58,710 bases of DNA from an uncultured Prevotella sp. Its GTDB lineage: Bacteria > Bacteroidota > Bacteroidia > Bacteroidales > Bacteroidaceae. Under the pieces are notes generated by a model. It was not told the origin of the DNA and made no database searches. It worked only from the letters and a program-made list of their open reading frames with translations. The stretch is from positions 1-58,710 of the forward strand of contig ONAR01000012.1 of the NCBI GenBank assembly GCA_900315835.1. Reading direction: 5' to 3'. Positions within the stretch are counted from its first letter, which is position 1. Each line of letters starts with the position of its first letter. Shown piece after piece: positions 27,180-37,628 of the stretch. The position numbers were made by a program, and so were the translations under genes.

Positions 27180-27255
<76 letters not shown>

Positions 27256-27279
27256 TTTCATTCTCCATTTATTTTCGTT

Positions 27280-27350
27280 GCGGGATTAGCACATCGGTAG
27301 TGCACGGGCTTCCCAAGCCTGGGAGGCGGGTTCGATTCCCGTATCCCGCT
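27280..27350 (+). tRNA. tRNA-Gly (CCC anticodon)
   Basis: Acceptor GCGGGAT/ATCCCGC, D stem GCAC/GTGC, anticodon stem CGGGC/GCCTG around TTCCCAA with anticodon CCC, T arm GCGGG-TTCGATT-CCCGT. CCA is not encoded (followed by CTTGG). It lies 24 bases after tRNA-Thr and shares its promoter. Confidence 0.95.
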
Positions 27351-27406
27351 CTTGGAATGCCCATTAACTACCGCTTCAATATCGCGGATATCTCCACTGA
27401 TGAGAT

Positions 27407-28045
27407 TTACACCGTTGCAGCTCTTACACGGCTTAGCGTCTCAGGTGTCATCTGCAGATAGCTGGCGATGTACACCAACGGCGCACGCAACACCACCTGC
27501 GGCTTGAGCTTGCAGAGACGCAGATAGCGGTTCTGAGCCGTCTCAAAGCGGAGCAGGTCGGCATGGATCTGCGAGATGATGAGACTCTCCTCCAATATCT
27601 TACGATACATAATCTGGATATTCACATTGTGCAGTGCCACCTGCTCCAGCCGATGCTTGGGAATGAGATAGATGATGCTGTTCTCCAGCGCCTCCACCTG
27701 CAGTTCAGTGGGCTCCTCACGGAAGAGACTCTCAATGCACATGAAGATCTCTCCGTCGGCACCGATATGCTCGGTCAGTTCCTTGTTGTTCTTGTAATAG
27801 AACTGCCGAATCAGTCCCTTGTCGATGTAGTAGATGTTCTCACAAATCTCACCCACCTTGAGGATCATCTCCCCCTTGGCAAATTTCTTGGGCACAAGAA
27901 TGCTTTCCAAGGTATCGAGTTCCTCATGGGTCATGGTACTGTACTTGCGCGCCAACTCGCGTGCAATGTCTCGCGTTGTGTTTTGTAATTCCTTCATCTC
28001 TCTATAAAATTGTCCAGGTTCATCAATATTGTGATTAAACGGCAT
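27407..28045 (-). CDS. Crp/Fnr-family transcription regulator
   Basis: 212 residues: N-terminal cyclic-nucleotide-binding-like beta barrel (KFAKGEMILKVGEICENIYYIDKG region) and a short C-terminal winged helix (APLVYIASYLQMTPETLSRV). No FNR-type cysteine cluster is present, and the effector is unknown. This resembles the many Bacteroidetes Crp-like regulators of unknown ligand. The first Met is 3 bases after the lepA stop; Met at 27997 (MKELQNTTRD), preceded by AGAGAG, is a likely alternative. It ends abruptly after the recognition helix (RVRAATV), slightly shorter than relatives. Probably co-transcribed with lepA. Confidence 0.88.
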   Translation of the reverse strand: MPFNHNIDEPGQFYREMKELQNTTRDIARELARKYSTMTHEELDTLESILVPKKFAKGEMILKVGEICENIYYIDKGLIRQFYYKNNKELTEHIGADGEIFMCIESLFREEPTELQVEALENSIIYLIPKHRLEQVALHNVNIQIMYRKILEESLIISQIHADLLRFETAQNRYLRLCKLKPQVVLRAPLVYIASYLQMTPETLSRVRAATV

Positions 28046-28048
28046 CGG

Positions 28049-29830
28049 CTAATCAAGCTTCAGCACGGCGAGGAAAGCCTTTTGCGGCACCTGCACATTG
28101 CCAATCTGCTTCATACGCTTCTTGCCTTTCTTTTGCTTCTCGAGCAGCTTACGCTTACGGCTCACGTCACCGCCATAGCACTTGGCCAGCACATCCTTGC
28201 GCACCTGCTTCACCGTCTCGCGGGCGACAATCTTGGCGCCGATGGCTGCCTGAATGGCGATGTCGAACTGCTGACGCGGTATCAGCTCCTTCAGCTTCAA
28301 GCACATGTTGCGCCCCAAGGTCACCGCATTGTCCTGATGGGTCAGCGTTGAGAGGGCGTCGACAGGCTCGCCATTGAGCAGGATGTCGAGCTTAGCCAAC
28401 TTCGAAGGACGGTAGCTGTCGATATGGTAGTCGAACGAGGCGTAGCCCTTGGAGATGGACTTGAGCTTATCGTAAAAGTCGATGACGATCTCGCCCAACG
28501 GCAGCATGAAGTGGAGCTCTACCCTATTGCCCGAGACATATTGCTGGTCGATGAGCTCGCCGCGCTTGTCGAGACAGAGCTTGATGATGGGGCCGATATA
28601 GTTGGCCGACGTGATGATGGTGGCCCGGATATAGGGCTCCTCGATATGGTCTATCTCTGTCGGGTCGGGCAGTCCGCTCGGATTATGCACCTCTAATTCC
28701 TCGCCCTGCTTCGTGAAGACTTTGTACGACACGTTGGGCACGGTGGTGATGACCTCCATGTTGAACTCACGGTCGAGGCGCTCCTGCACAATCTCCATGT
28801 GGAGCAAACCCAGAAAGCCGCATCGGAAACCGAAGCCCAAAGCCTGCGACGACTCGGGTTGGAACGTGAGACTGGCGTCGTTGAGCTGCAGCTTCTCCAA
28901 TGAGCTGCGCAGGTTCTCATACTCGGTGGGATCGATGGGATAGACACCGGCAAACACCATGGGCTTGACCTCCTGGAAACCCTCGATGGCGTGGTCGCAG
29001 GGATTGTCGACATGGGTAATGGTATCACCCACCTTCACCTCGGTCGCATCCTTGATGCCCGAGATGATGTAGCCCACCTCACCGGTCGACAGCTGCTTGC
29101 GCGGCTCAAGATCCATCTTCAATACACCCACCTCGTCGGCGGTATACTCCATGTCGGTCTGCACAAACTTCACCTTGTCGCCCTGCTTGATGCTGCCGTT
29201 GACAACCTTGCCGAGAACGATGATACCGCGGAAGGAGTTGAACAGCGAGTCAAAGATGAGCATCTGCAGCGGTGCCTTCGGGTCACCTTTCGGTGCAGGA
29301 ATGCGCTCCACAACAGCTTTCAGTATCTCTGGCACGCCCTCTCCGGTCTTGCCGCTGGCCCGGATGATGTCTTGCGGGTCGCAGCCGATAAGGTCGACGA
29401 TCTCATCTTCCACCTCATCGGGCATGGCGTTGGGCATATCAATCTTATTGATGACGGGTATGATTTCCAAATCGTGGTCAATGGCCATATAAAGGTTGGA
29501 AATGGTCTGCGCCTGCACGCCCTGAGTGGCATCAACAACGAGCAGTGCGCCCTCGCAAGCGGCAATGCTGCGCGAGACCTCATAGCTGAAGTCGACGTGA
29601 CCCGGGGTGTCAATCAGATTGAGCAGATACTGCTTGCCATCAAGCGAATACTCCATCTGGATAGCGTGGCTCTTGATGGTGATGCCGCGCTCTCGCTCCA
29701 GATCCATATCATCAAGCATTTGATTCTCGGTAATCTTGATGGTCTTGGTATATTCGAGCATGCGGTCAGCCAGTGTTGACTTACCGTGATCGATATGGGC
29801 TATGATGCAAAAGTTCCTTATATTGTCCAT
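28049..29830 (-). CDS. lepA: elongation factor 4 (LepA)
   Basis: Ribosome-bound GTPase that back-translocates or remodels stalled ribosomes. The 593-residue product has G1 AHIDHGKST (residues 10-18), the switch region [12 protein letters not shown]3 DTPGHVDF and G4 NKIDMP, then the LepA-specific C-terminal domain with [19 protein letters not shown] near the end. Length is standard. A -7 promoter box lies about 20 bases upstream, divergent from the lipoprotein gene at 29945. The Crp-like gene follows. Confidence 0.98.
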   Translation of the reverse strand: MDNIRNFCIIAHIDHGKSTLADRMLEYTKTIKITENQMLDDMDLERERGITIKSHAIQMEYSLDGKQYLLNLIDTPGHVDFSYEVSRSIAACEGALLVVDATQGVQAQTISNLYMAIDHDLEIIPVINKIDMPNAMPDEVEDEIVDLIGCDPQDIIRASGKTGEGVPEILKAVVERIPAPKGDPKAPLQMLIFDSLFNSFRGIIVLGKVVNGSIKQGDKVKFVQTDMEYTADEVGVLKMDLEPRKQLSTGEVGYIISGIKDATEVKVGDTITHVDNPCDHAIEGFQEVKPMVFAGVYPIDPTEYENLRSSLEKLQLNDASLTFQPESSQALGFGFRCGFLGLLHMEIVQERLDREFNMEVITTVPNVSYKVFTKQGEELEVHNPSGLPDPTEIDHIEEPYIRATIITSANYIGPIIKLCLDKRGELIDQQYVSGNRVELHFMLPLGEIVIDFYDKLKSISKGYASFDYHIDSYRPSKLAKLDILLNGEPVDALSTLTHQDNAVTLGRNMCLKLKELIPRQQFDIAIQAAIGAKIVARETVKQVRKDVLAKCYGGDVSRKRKLLEKQKKGKKRMKQIGNVQVPQKAFLAVLKLD

Positions 29831-29851
29831 ACGTATAATTCGACATTACTG

Positions 29852-29859
29852 CAAAGTTA
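29852..29859 (-). promoter_or_regulatory. lepA promoter -7 box
   Basis: TAACTTTG on the minus strand, an exact TAnnTTTG match, about 20 bases before the lepA ATG. No convincing -33. Confidence 0.6.
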
Positions 29860-29903
29860 AGAAAAAATCGCCATACTTTCTATTTAAATAGGTGGAATTT
29901 TAA

Positions 29904-29911
29904 TAACTTTG
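29904..29911 (+). promoter_or_regulatory. promoter box of the small lipoprotein gene
   Basis: TAACTTTG on the plus strand, exact TAnnTTTG, back to back with the lepA box. Start near 29916 gives a leader of about 29 bases to ATG 29945. Confidence 0.6.
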
Positions 29912-29944
29912 CAAATAAATGATACAAATTGAATAGAATTTACT

Positions 29945-30343
29945 ATGCGAAAGATAATCTTAGCGACCATATTCGCTGTTGCGCTAACAGCTTGTCACCA
30001 TGACACACTCGACGACCGGGCCGAGCAGATTACCAAAGACTACACAGAGCGCTATTGTCCGACACCGGTTCAAGACATGCAGCGCACCGACAGCCTGACC
30101 TTTACGCGGGCAACCCACACGTTCAACTTCTACTACACACTGTCGGATAAGGCCGACAACGCGGAAGTCATTAACCAGCAGAAGGGAAAGATTGTCAAGG
30201 AGCTGCTGCGCCAACTGAAGGACAACACCTCGTACAAGGTCTTCAAGGAGGCCGGCTTCAACTTCCACTACGTCTTTCGCTCCGCCTCCACCAAAGCGGT
30301 GCTGTTGGAGAGCACCTTCACTAAGAAGCAATACAAGAAATAA
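29945..30343 (+). CDS. small putative lipoprotein, 132 residues
   Basis: N-terminal signal MRKIILATIFAVALTAC with lipobox LTAC, so Cys17 should be lipidated. The mature part is short and charged, with HHDTLDDRAEQITKDYTERY after the Cys and a beta-like segment GFNFHYVFRSASTKAVLLES near the end. I do not recognise a named family. It has its own promoter and stands alone, convergent with the DUF3078 gene 27 bases away. The gap 30344-30370 is G-rich then T-rich (GGGGGGCTGGGG, CTTCTTTTTATT) without a clear stem. Confidence 0.75.
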   Translation: MRKIILATIFAVALTACHHDTLDDRAEQITKDYTERYCPTPVQDMQRTDSLTFTRATHTFNFYYTLSDKADNAEVINQQKGKIVKELLRQLKDNTSYKVFKEAGFNFHYVFRSASTKAVLLESTFTKKQYKK

Positions 30344-30370
30344 GGGGGGCTGGGGAGAGGCTTCTTTTTA

Positions 30371-31657
30371 TTAGAACGAATACGAGAATCCTACGGATAC
30401 GAACTCCTTGAACATCCAATAGCCGAGCTTATCGTCGCGCGAGACACCATCGTCGAAACGCGGATAGAGGAACACCTTGGTGGCAAGGTAGCGGTTGAAC
30501 TGGAACGAGAACGTATTCTCCCACTCTGCCTCCGTGCGCTCGTAGGTGGTATACCAATAAAGCCGCGTCGACCAAGAGATGTTGTCGGCGAACTTCCAAT
30601 TGAGGTTGATGGTCGTCTGTGAACCGAAGTCGTTGAGCGAATGCTTACCCTCGTCGATACCATTGCGTTTTGACAGTGCCAGGCGCCCGCTGTATTTGAA
30701 GTTGTAAGCCAGCGGAGCCAGGTGGATGCTGCCCGTCAGCCGGTTCTTCAACCAACTCACGTTGTAATCCATACCGATAGACAGGTTGAGGTTGAACGGC
30801 GAGAAGAAGTCCGACGTCACCTTGGAACTGTTGGTATTAAAATGCCTTGCCCACTGCGTCTGCGCAATGAGCTGGAAGGTGTAATACCACCGTTTGGTAG
30901 CCTGCAAGCCGAGCTTACCGGTATATCTGATGAGGTCTTCCGTCGGGCGGGTACGATGAACGGTGTCGCTGCGGGTGGTCTGCAAGCCGTATTTCATCTC
31001 CAGCGTATTGTCCCACCTCACTTTCTGCTTGTTGTTGTAGTTGGCCACGAGCTTCACCGACCCCATGAGCGAGTAGTTGCTCTCGCCGCCCTGATACCAG
31101 TTATCGGTGAGATAATTCTGCAGGAATTGTAAATAATAATCACCACCGAAATCCCAGAAATTAGGCTTCAGCACCACCACATCAAGCGGCATGGCCTCGG
31201 GCTCCTTCGGGGCACTCTTCTTGATGATTGCCGATGGATTGCCGGTGACCGTCTTCGGTGCGATGGCGGGTCCGGCAGCGTCGAGATGCTCCTGCGTGTT
31301 CTTCACCAGTTCAGGGTGATTGAGGTAGATATTCAGCAACTTACGGTCGCTGTCTGAAAGTCGTTTGTCGAGCGAGAAGGCATTGTGGGCGACGCCCTTA
31401 TAAAACGTCATCGGCAGGAAGAAAGGCGCCGTCTCCATCTCTGGCAACGGCTCCACGCGGACCGAGTCACTATAGATGGAGTCGCGGTAAGCGCTCAGCG
31501 AGTCTGTAAACTTCTTTTGCCATTTCTCTTCCTGCGTAGCCTTCTTGATTTTGAGGCTACGGCTCCGCCCCTGTCCCAACGCGGCAAGGGGAAATAAAAC
31601 GAGCAGCAGCACACACGCCACCGCTATTTGAGGCTTATATCTTTTCACTTTGTTCAT
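30371..31657 (-). CDS. DUF3078 outer-membrane protein
   Basis: 428 residues with a signal peptide (about 1-28, ending AALGQG) and a region of soluble sequence to about residue 160. The remaining part is rich in alternating aromatic beta strands such as FNLNLSIGMDYNVSW and ends in FSYSF, a terminal Phe typical of outer-membrane barrels. The segment LTDNWYQGGESNYSLMGSV is the DUF3078 hallmark. The family is Bacteroidetes-specific and uncharacterised. It has its own -7 box and is divergent from pyrG. Confidence 0.85.
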   Translation of the reverse strand: MNKVKRYKPQIAVACVLLLVLFPLAALGQGRSRSLKIKKATQEEKWQKKFTDSLSAYRDSIYSDSVRVEPLPEMETAPFFLPMTFYKGVAHNAFSLDKRLSDSDRKLLNIYLNHPELVKNTQEHLDAAGPAIAPKTVTGNPSAIIKKSAPKEPEAMPLDVVVLKPNFWDFGGDYYLQFLQNYLTDNWYQGGESNYSLMGSVKLVANYNNKQKVRWDNTLEMKYGLQTTRSDTVHRTRPTEDLIRYTGKLGLQATKRWYYTFQLIAQTQWARHFNTNSSKVTSDFFSPFNLNLSIGMDYNVSWLKNRLTGSIHLAPLAYNFKYSGRLALSKRNGIDEGKHSLNDFGSQTTINLNWKFADNISWSTRLYWYTTYERTEAEWENTFSFQFNRYLATKVFLYPRFDDGVSRDDKLGYWMFKEFVSVGFSYSF

Positions 31658-31667
31658 GATTTCGATG

Positions 31668-31675
31668 CAAAGGTA
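31668..31675 (-). promoter_or_regulatory. DUF3078 gene promoter box
   Basis: TACCTTTG on the minus strand, exact TAnnTTTG, placing transcription start about 6 bases before the ATG at 31657. Confidence 0.55.
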
Positions 31676-31707
31676 AGCATAATAAAAGAAAATACCAAAA
31701 CGAATTG

Positions 31708-31738
31708 TTGTTCATTCAACAAAAAAGCCGTATCTTTG
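31708..31738 (+). promoter_or_regulatory. pyrG operon promoter
   Basis: TTG at 31708-31710, 20-base spacer and TATCTTTG at 31731-31738. Start near 31743 gives a leader of about 34 bases to GTG 31777. Confidence 0.7.
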
Positions 31739-31776
31739 CAACGTAATATTGATATAATTTTTAACCCTCAAAGATT

Positions 31777-33390
31777 GTGGCAGATACAAAGTATATTTTC
31801 GTCACGGGCGGCGTTGTTTCATCACTTGGCAAAGGAATCATCTCGTCGTCAATCGGCAAGCTTCTTCAGGCAAGAGGCTACAACATTACAATCCAGAAGT
31901 TTGACCCCTACATCAACATCGACCCGGGCACGCTCAATCCCTATGAGCACGGCGAATGCTATGTGACCGTCGATGGCATGGAGACCGACCTCGACCTCGG
32001 TCACTATGAGCGTTTCACCGACATCAAAACCACTAAGGCCAACTCCATGACCACCGGCCGCATCTATAAGTCAGTCATCGACAAGGAGCGCCGCGGCGAC
32101 TATCTGGGCAAGACCATCCAGGTGGTGCCCCATATTACCGACGAAATCAAGCGCAACATCAAGCAGCTCGGCCGCAAGTACAACTACGACTTCGTGATTA
32201 CCGAAATCGGCGGTACCATCGGCGATATCGAGAGCGCACCCTTCCTTGAGGCCATCCGACAGATGAAATGGGAACTGGGCAAGAATGCTGTCAACATACA
32301 CCTTACTTATATTCCTTACCTCAAGGCTGCCGGTGAGCTGAAAACCAAGCCCACGCAGCATAGCGTTAAGGAGTTGCAGAGCGTTGGTATTCAGCCGGAT
32401 ATCCTCGTACTGCGCACCGAGAAGCATCTCAACGACAGCATCCGCAAGAAGGTGGCAGCTTTCTGTAATGTCGACTTCGACTGCGTGGTGCAAAGCGAGG
32501 ATCTGCCCAGCATATACGAGGTGCCCGTCAACATGCAGAACCAAGGCCTCGACACCGCCATACTCAAAAAGGTGGGTGAGCCCATCGGCCCCACGCCGAC
32601 ACTCGGCCCATGGAAGTCATTCCTCGAGCGCCGCAAGCGCGCCACCGAGGAGGTCCACATCGGTCTCGTCGGCAAATACGACCTGCAGGATGCCTACAAG
32701 AGCATCCGCGAGAGCCTCTCGCAGGCAGGTACTTACAACGACCACAAGACGGTCATTACCTTCATCAATTCGGAATACATCAACAACGACAACGTCGCTG
32801 AGAAGCTGGCTGGTCAGGATGGCATCGTCATCTGTCCGGGCTTCGGTCAGCGCGGCATCGAGGGCAAGGTGATTGCCGCTCACTACACCCGCACTCACGA
32901 CATCCCCACCTTCGGCATTTGCCTCGGCATGCAGATGATGGTGATTGAGTTCGCCCGCAATGTATTGGGCTACGCCGATGCCAACAGCCGTGAGATGGAT
33001 GAGACCACACCCCACAATGTCATCGACATCATGGAGGAGCAGAAGAACATCACCAACATGGGCGGCACCATGCGTCTGGGCGCCTATGAGTGCGACCTCC
33101 GCCAGGGTTCACGCGTATTCAATATCTACAAGCAGGAGCATATCCAGGAGCGCCACCGTCACCGCTATGAGTTCAACAACGACTATGAGAAGGAATTCGA
33201 GCGCAATGGCATGATGTGCGTCGGCCGCAACCCCGAGAGCGACCTCGTGGAGATTGTCGAGATACCGAGTCTGAAGTGGTATATCGGCACCCAGTTCCAC
33301 CCCGAATACCAGTCGACGGTGCTTCACCCGCATCCGTTGTTCGTGGATTTTGTCAAGACAGCTATCGCTAACCAAAAGAAAGAAGGATAA
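31777..33390 (+). CDS. pyrG: CTP synthase
   Basis: Amination of UTP to CTP using glutamine and ATP. The 537-residue enzyme has an N-terminal synthetase domain (KYIFVTGGVVSSLGKGI with the P-loop, then KFDPYINIDPGTLNP) and a C-terminal class I glutaminase with Cys382 in GICLGMQ and the His-Glu pair in FHPEYQS. The start codon is GTG at 31777; there is no in-frame ATG nearby that keeps the conserved start MADTKYIFVTGG. First gene of pyrG-yidC-S9 peptidase-MFS. Confidence 0.98.
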   Translation: MADTKYIFVTGGVVSSLGKGIISSSIGKLLQARGYNITIQKFDPYINIDPGTLNPYEHGECYVTVDGMETDLDLGHYERFTDIKTTKANSMTTGRIYKSVIDKERRGDYLGKTIQVVPHITDEIKRNIKQLGRKYNYDFVITEIGGTIGDIESAPFLEAIRQMKWELGKNAVNIHLTYIPYLKAAGELKTKPTQHSVKELQSVGIQPDILVLRTEKHLNDSIRKKVAAFCNVDFDCVVQSEDLPSIYEVPVNMQNQGLDTAILKKVGEPIGPTPTLGPWKSFLERRKRATEEVHIGLVGKYDLQDAYKSIRESLSQAGTYNDHKTVITFINSEYINNDNVAEKLAGQDGIVICPGFGQRGIEGKVIAAHYTRTHDIPTFGICLGMQMMVIEFARNVLGYADANSREMDETTPHNVIDIMEEQKNITNMGGTMRLGAYECDLRQGSRVFNIYKQEHIQERHRHRYEFNNDYEKEFERNGMMCVGRNPESDLVEIVEIPSLKWYIGTQFHPEYQSTVLHPHPLFVDFVKTAIANQKKEG

Positions 33391-33421
33391 TCGCTAAATA
33401 GTCACAAGTTAGAAAACAATA

Positions 33422-35365
33422 ATGGATAAAAATTCAATTATCGGCTTCATCCTCATCGCCGTTGTTCTTATCGGATTCAGCTGGTACTCACGGCCATCCG
33501 AAGAGGAGCAGCGGGCCGCGTTTGTTCAAGACTCCATCGAGCAGGTCAGCCGGGCCAAAGCCGAGAAGGCTGCAAAGGTTGCCGCTATCAAACGCCAGGA
33601 AGAAGTCAAGAAGAGCATTGCCTCAGACACGACTGCACTCTTCCACAAAGCGCTCACCGGCAAGGCTCAGAATATCGTATTGCAGAATGCGCGCGTAGCC
33701 CTGACCTTCAGCACCAAGGGCGCTGTCGTCACTAAAGCTTATCTAAAGAATCCGAAAGGATCGAAGCGCTTCATCGGCCACAACATCAGCGACAAGACCG
33801 GTAAGAGCGATGACCTGAATGGCATCACGCTGTTTCAGGGGCGTGACCAGAGCCTCGACTACACGCTCGTAGCCAAGGAGATGAATATCAACACCGCCGA
33901 CTTATACTTCACACCCTCTGCCGTCACCGACTCCACCGTCACCTTCACCGCTGAGGCAGGCACCGGCAAAGCGCTGACGCTGACGTATAAACTGGGCAAG
34001 AACTACATGCTCCACATGAGTCTGCGCGCCACGGGTATGGCTGGACTCTTTGATCCGAATGCCAACAAGCTCAACGTCAACTGGCAAGAGCTGGTGAAAG
34101 AGCAGGAGCGCGGCTTCACCTTTGAGAACCGCTACGCACGCCTCGACTGGAAAAACACCGAAGGCGGCACCGACTACCTGAGTGAGGCTTCCGACAAGCA
34201 GAAAACAACCGAAGAGGCAATGGACTGGGTGGCTTACAAGAACCAGTTCTTCTCGTCGGTCATCATCTCCAAGGATGGTTTCGACAAAGGCGCTGACCTG
34301 CAGAGCCTTGTCTATGATAAGAAAGCGCAGGAGAACCGTAAGGTGCGCTACCTGAAGGACTTCAAGTCCAACATGAAGACGGCCTTCGACCCCACGGGCG
34401 CCAAGCCCTCTGAATTTGAGTTCTACTATGGTCCCAACGACTTCTATACGCTGAAGCACATCGAGAAAGAGAGCACATTCAACAAGGAGTTGGATATGGA
34501 GCGCATCGTCTACCTTGGTTGGCCGCTGTTCCGCTATATCAACCGTTGGTTCCTGATGCCTGTCTTCACATGGCTCACCAACTGGGGCTTCAACATGGGT
34601 GTCGTTTTGATCCTCATCACCTTGCTGCTCAAGCTCATCACCTACCCGATGGTGAAGAAGAGCTACATGAGTTCGGCCAAGATGCGTGTGCTCAAACCGA
34701 AACTCGACGAGGCCACGAAGCAATTCGACAAGCCGGAGGACCAGATGCAGAAGCAGCAGGCAATGATGGCTGAATACAGCAAATACGGTGTGTCGCCGCT
34801 AAGCGGCTGTCTGCCGATGCTCATCCAGATGCCTATCTGGATTGCCATGTTCAACTTCGTGCCTAACGCCATCCAGCTGCGCGGCGAGAGTTTCCTTTGG
34901 ATCAACGACCTCAGCACCTACGACCCGATCTTCGAATGGGGTACCAACCTCTGGCTCATCGGCGACCACCTCTCGCTGACCTGTATCCTCTTCTGCGCCG
35001 CTCAGATCATTTACTCCTGGTTTACGATGCAGTTGCAGAAAGACCAGATGGTCGGCCAGCAGGCTGAGCAGATGAAGATGATGCAGTGGATGATGTATCT
35101 CATGCCGCTGATGTTCTTCTTCATGTTCAACGACTACTCCGCCGGTCTTAACTTCTACTACTTCATCTCGCTGTTCTTCTCAGCCGCCATCATGTTCCTG
35201 CTGAGAAAGACCACCAACGACGAGAAGCTGCTGGCCATTCTTGAGGCCCACTATAAGGAGAATAAGGATAACCCGAAGAAAATGAGCGGTCTGGCCGCAC
35301 GCATGCAGGCGCTGCAGCAGATGCAACAGCAGCAGATGGAGGCTCAGCGTAAGCAAAGGAAGTAG
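33422..35365 (+). CDS. yidC: membrane protein insertase YidC
   Basis: Inserts membrane proteins into the inner membrane, alone or with SecYEG. The 647-residue protein has an N-terminal helix (about 5-22), a large periplasmic beta domain (about 60-350), and a C-terminal five-helix Oxa1/Alb3 core starting near 365, with MPVFTWLTNWGFNMGVVLI and later SGCLPMLIQMPIWIAMF as landmarks. The end is a Met/Gln-rich tail (QALQQMQQQQMEAQRKQRK). It follows pyrG by 31 bases, a gene pair common in Bacteroidetes. Confidence 0.98.
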   Translation: MDKNSIIGFILIAVVLIGFSWYSRPSEEEQRAAFVQDSIEQVSRAKAEKAAKVAAIKRQEEVKKSIASDTTALFHKALTGKAQNIVLQNARVALTFSTKGAVVTKAYLKNPKGSKRFIGHNISDKTGKSDDLNGITLFQGRDQSLDYTLVAKEMNINTADLYFTPSAVTDSTVTFTAEAGTGKALTLTYKLGKNYMLHMSLRATGMAGLFDPNANKLNVNWQELVKEQERGFTFENRYARLDWKNTEGGTDYLSEASDKQKTTEEAMDWVAYKNQFFSSVIISKDGFDKGADLQSLVYDKKAQENRKVRYLKDFKSNMKTAFDPTGAKPSEFEFYYGPNDFYTLKHIEKESTFNKELDMERIVYLGWPLFRYINRWFLMPVFTWLTNWGFNMGVVLILITLLLKLITYPMVKKSYMSSAKMRVLKPKLDEATKQFDKPEDQMQKQQAMMAEYSKYGVSPLSGCLPMLIQMPIWIAMFNFVPNAIQLRGESFLWINDLSTYDPIFEWGTNLWLIGDHLSLTCILFCAAQIIYSWFTMQLQKDQMVGQQAEQMKMMQWMMYLMPLMFFFMFNDYSAGLNFYYFISLFFSAAIMFLLRKTTNDEKLLAILEAHYKENKDNPKKMSGLAARMQALQQMQQQQMEAQRKQRK

Positions 35366-35394
35366 CATTTAGCTCACACACATTATTATATAAG

Positions 35395-37572
35395 ATGAAT
35401 AAGGCTATAGCATTATTACTCGGCATCACCCTCATGGGGATGCCGCAGATGAACGCTAAAACGATGACTCAACAACATACGACCGCCACTTCATCCGACC
35501 TGATGACGCCCGAGGACCTTTGGGCTATGGGACGCATGGGCGGTGCCGCAGCTTCCCCCGACGGAAAGCAGGTGGTGTATCAGATTACAAAGTACAGCGT
35601 CAAGGATAATAAGGGCTGCACGAAGCTCTACGTTCAAAGCACCGCTGCCTGCAAAAGCAGTGTACCCGCTGCGAAATGTCTCACCCCCGACAACGTCAGC
35701 GAGAGCGATGCCGCGTGGATTGACGGCGGCAAGCGCATTGCCTTCCTACGCGAAGGCCAGCTGTGGGCAATGAACGCCGAAGGCAGCAACCGCGTGAAGC
35801 TCACCGACTCGAAGATAGACATCGAGGGTTTCCGCTTCTCACCCGATGGCACCAAGGTCATTCTCATCAAGAGTCTGCCCTATCACGGCAGCATCCTGAA
35901 GAACCCCGACGACCTGCCACTGGCTACCGGCCGCTTGGTGACCGATATGAACTACCGCCACTGGGACCACTACGTGGAGAGCATCGCCCACCCCTTCGTG
36001 GCCAATGTCGACGGCGATAAGGTCGACGACGGCGTCGACATCCTCAACGGCGAGCCCTACGAATGCCCGATGGCTCCCTTCGGCGGCATCGAGCAGCTGG
36101 CGTGGAGTCCTGACAGTAAGCAGATTGCCTACACCTGCCGCAAGAAGGAGGGTGTGCAGTATGCCATCTCAACCGATGCCGACATCTATCTCTACGACAT
36201 CGCTACGAAGACCACCCGCAACCTCTGCAAGCCCGAGGGCTATAAGGAACCGGCCATTGACGCGACCAAGTCGATGCGCAACCAAGCCGTCAACCATCAG
36301 CAGGGCGACATGCATGTGGGCTACGACCAGAATCCAAAGTTCTCACCCGACGGCAATTACATTGCTTGGCAGAGCATGGCCCGCGACGGCTACGAGAGCG
36401 ACCGCAACCGCCTCTGCGTCAAGAATCTGAAGACGGGTGAGGAGACTTATGTCACCGAGAGCTTCGACTCCAACGTCGATGACTTCTGCTGGGGCAACGA
36501 CTCTAAGTCGCTTTACTTCATCGGTTGCTGGGAGGCGCAGGTCAACCTCTATTCGACCAACCTCAAGGGTGAGGTGAAACAATGGAAGAGCGACGATTAT
36601 GGCTTCGGCGACTTCGGTTCGTTGCAGATGTTGGGCAAAGGCGTCAAAGACAAGTCGCTGTTGCTGACGCGCCACTCCATGATTCACCCTGACGACCTCT
36701 ACGTCATCACCCCCGGCAAAACCAGCATGGTCCAGATTACCGACGTCAATAAGGATATCCTCGACCGACTGGCAAAGCCTACTATCCAGATGCGTTGGGT
36801 GAAGACCACCGACGGCAAGAAGGAACTCGTATGGATTATCCTGCCGCCTCACTTCGACGCCAACAAGAAATATCCCACCTTATTATATTGTGAGGGTGGC
36901 CCGCAGAGCCCCGTCTCGCAGTTCTGGAGCTATCGTTGGAACTTCTCCATCATGGCCGCCCACGGTTACGTCATCGTGGCCCCCAACCGCCGTGGCCTTC
37001 CCGGCTTCGGGTCGGAGTGGAATGAGGAGATCTCCGGAGACTGGACCGGTCAGTGCATGAACGACTACCTCAGCGCCATCGACGACGCCACGGCCAATCT
37101 GCCCTATGTCGATAAGGACCGTCTCGGTGCTGTCGGCGCCTCATTCGGCGGCTTCTCGGTTTATTACCTCGCCGGACACCACGACAAGCGCTTTAAGTGC
37201 TTCATCGCGCACGACGGCGCCTTCAACCTTGAGTCGATGTACACCGACACAGAGGAGGCCTGGTTCTCCAACTGGGAATACGACGACGCCTACTGGAACA
37301 AGGACCTGACGGCCAACGCCAAAAAGACCTACGAGAACTCCCCCCACCGCTTCGTCGACAAATGGGACACCCCCATTCTCTGCATCCACGGCGAGAAAGA
37401 CTACCGCATCAACGCCAACCAGGGCATGGGAGCCTTCAACGCCGCCCGCATGCGCGGCATCCCCGCGGAGCTGCTCATCTTCCCCGATGAGAACCACTGG
37501 GTGCTGAAGCCTCAGAACGGCATCCTGTGGCAGCGCACATTCTTCAACTGGCTCGACCGCTGGCTGAAATAA
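35395..37572 (+). CDS. S9 family peptidase, dipeptidyl-peptidase 5-like
   Basis: 725-residue exported serine peptidase: signal peptide about 1-21, then an N-terminal beta-propeller (WD-like SPDGKQVVYQ, FSPDGTKVI, FSPDGNYIAW) and a C-terminal alpha/beta-hydrolase. Catalytic residues are visible: Ser in GASFGGFS (about residue 584), Asp in HGEKDYRI and His in DENHWV. The closest characterised relative by memory is DPP5 of Porphyromonas, a periplasmic enzyme that releases dipeptides. It lies 29 bases after yidC. The hairpin GACCGG/CCGGTC at 37582-37603 lies between it and the transporter. Confidence 0.92.
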   Translation: MNKAIALLLGITLMGMPQMNAKTMTQQHTTATSSDLMTPEDLWAMGRMGGAAASPDGKQVVYQITKYSVKDNKGCTKLYVQSTAACKSSVPAAKCLTPDNVSESDAAWIDGGKRIAFLREGQLWAMNAEGSNRVKLTDSKIDIEGFRFSPDGTKVILIKSLPYHGSILKNPDDLPLATGRLVTDMNYRHWDHYVESIAHPFVANVDGDKVDDGVDILNGEPYECPMAPFGGIEQLAWSPDSKQIAYTCRKKEGVQYAISTDADIYLYDIATKTTRNLCKPEGYKEPAIDATKSMRNQAVNHQQGDMHVGYDQNPKFSPDGNYIAWQSMARDGYESDRNRLCVKNLKTGEETYVTESFDSNVDDFCWGNDSKSLYFIGCWEAQVNLYSTNLKGEVKQWKSDDYGFGDFGSLQMLGKGVKDKSLLLTRHSMIHPDDLYVITPGKTSMVQITDVNKDILDRLAKPTIQMRWVKTTDGKKELVWIILPPHFDANKKYPTLLYCEGGPQSPVSQFWSYRWNFSIMAAHGYVIVAPNRRGLPGFGSEWNEEISGDWTGQCMNDYLSAIDDATANLPYVDKDRLGAVGASFGGFSVYYLAGHHDKRFKCFIAHDGAFNLESMYTDTEEAWFSNWEYDDAYWNKDLTANAKKTYENSPHRFVDKWDTPILCIHGEKDYRINANQGMGAFNAARMRGIPAELLIFPDENHWVLKPQNGILWQRTFFNWLDRWLK

Positions 37573-37628
37573 ACAGAACAAGACCGGCCGGAATATACCG
37601 GTCGGAATAACAATGAAAAGAATAAAAT

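Noticed and set aside
37582-37603. Terminator between the S9 peptidase and the MFS gene
   Set aside because: A 6-bp GACCGG/CCGGTC stem without a T-run; more likely a harmless hairpin within the operon.
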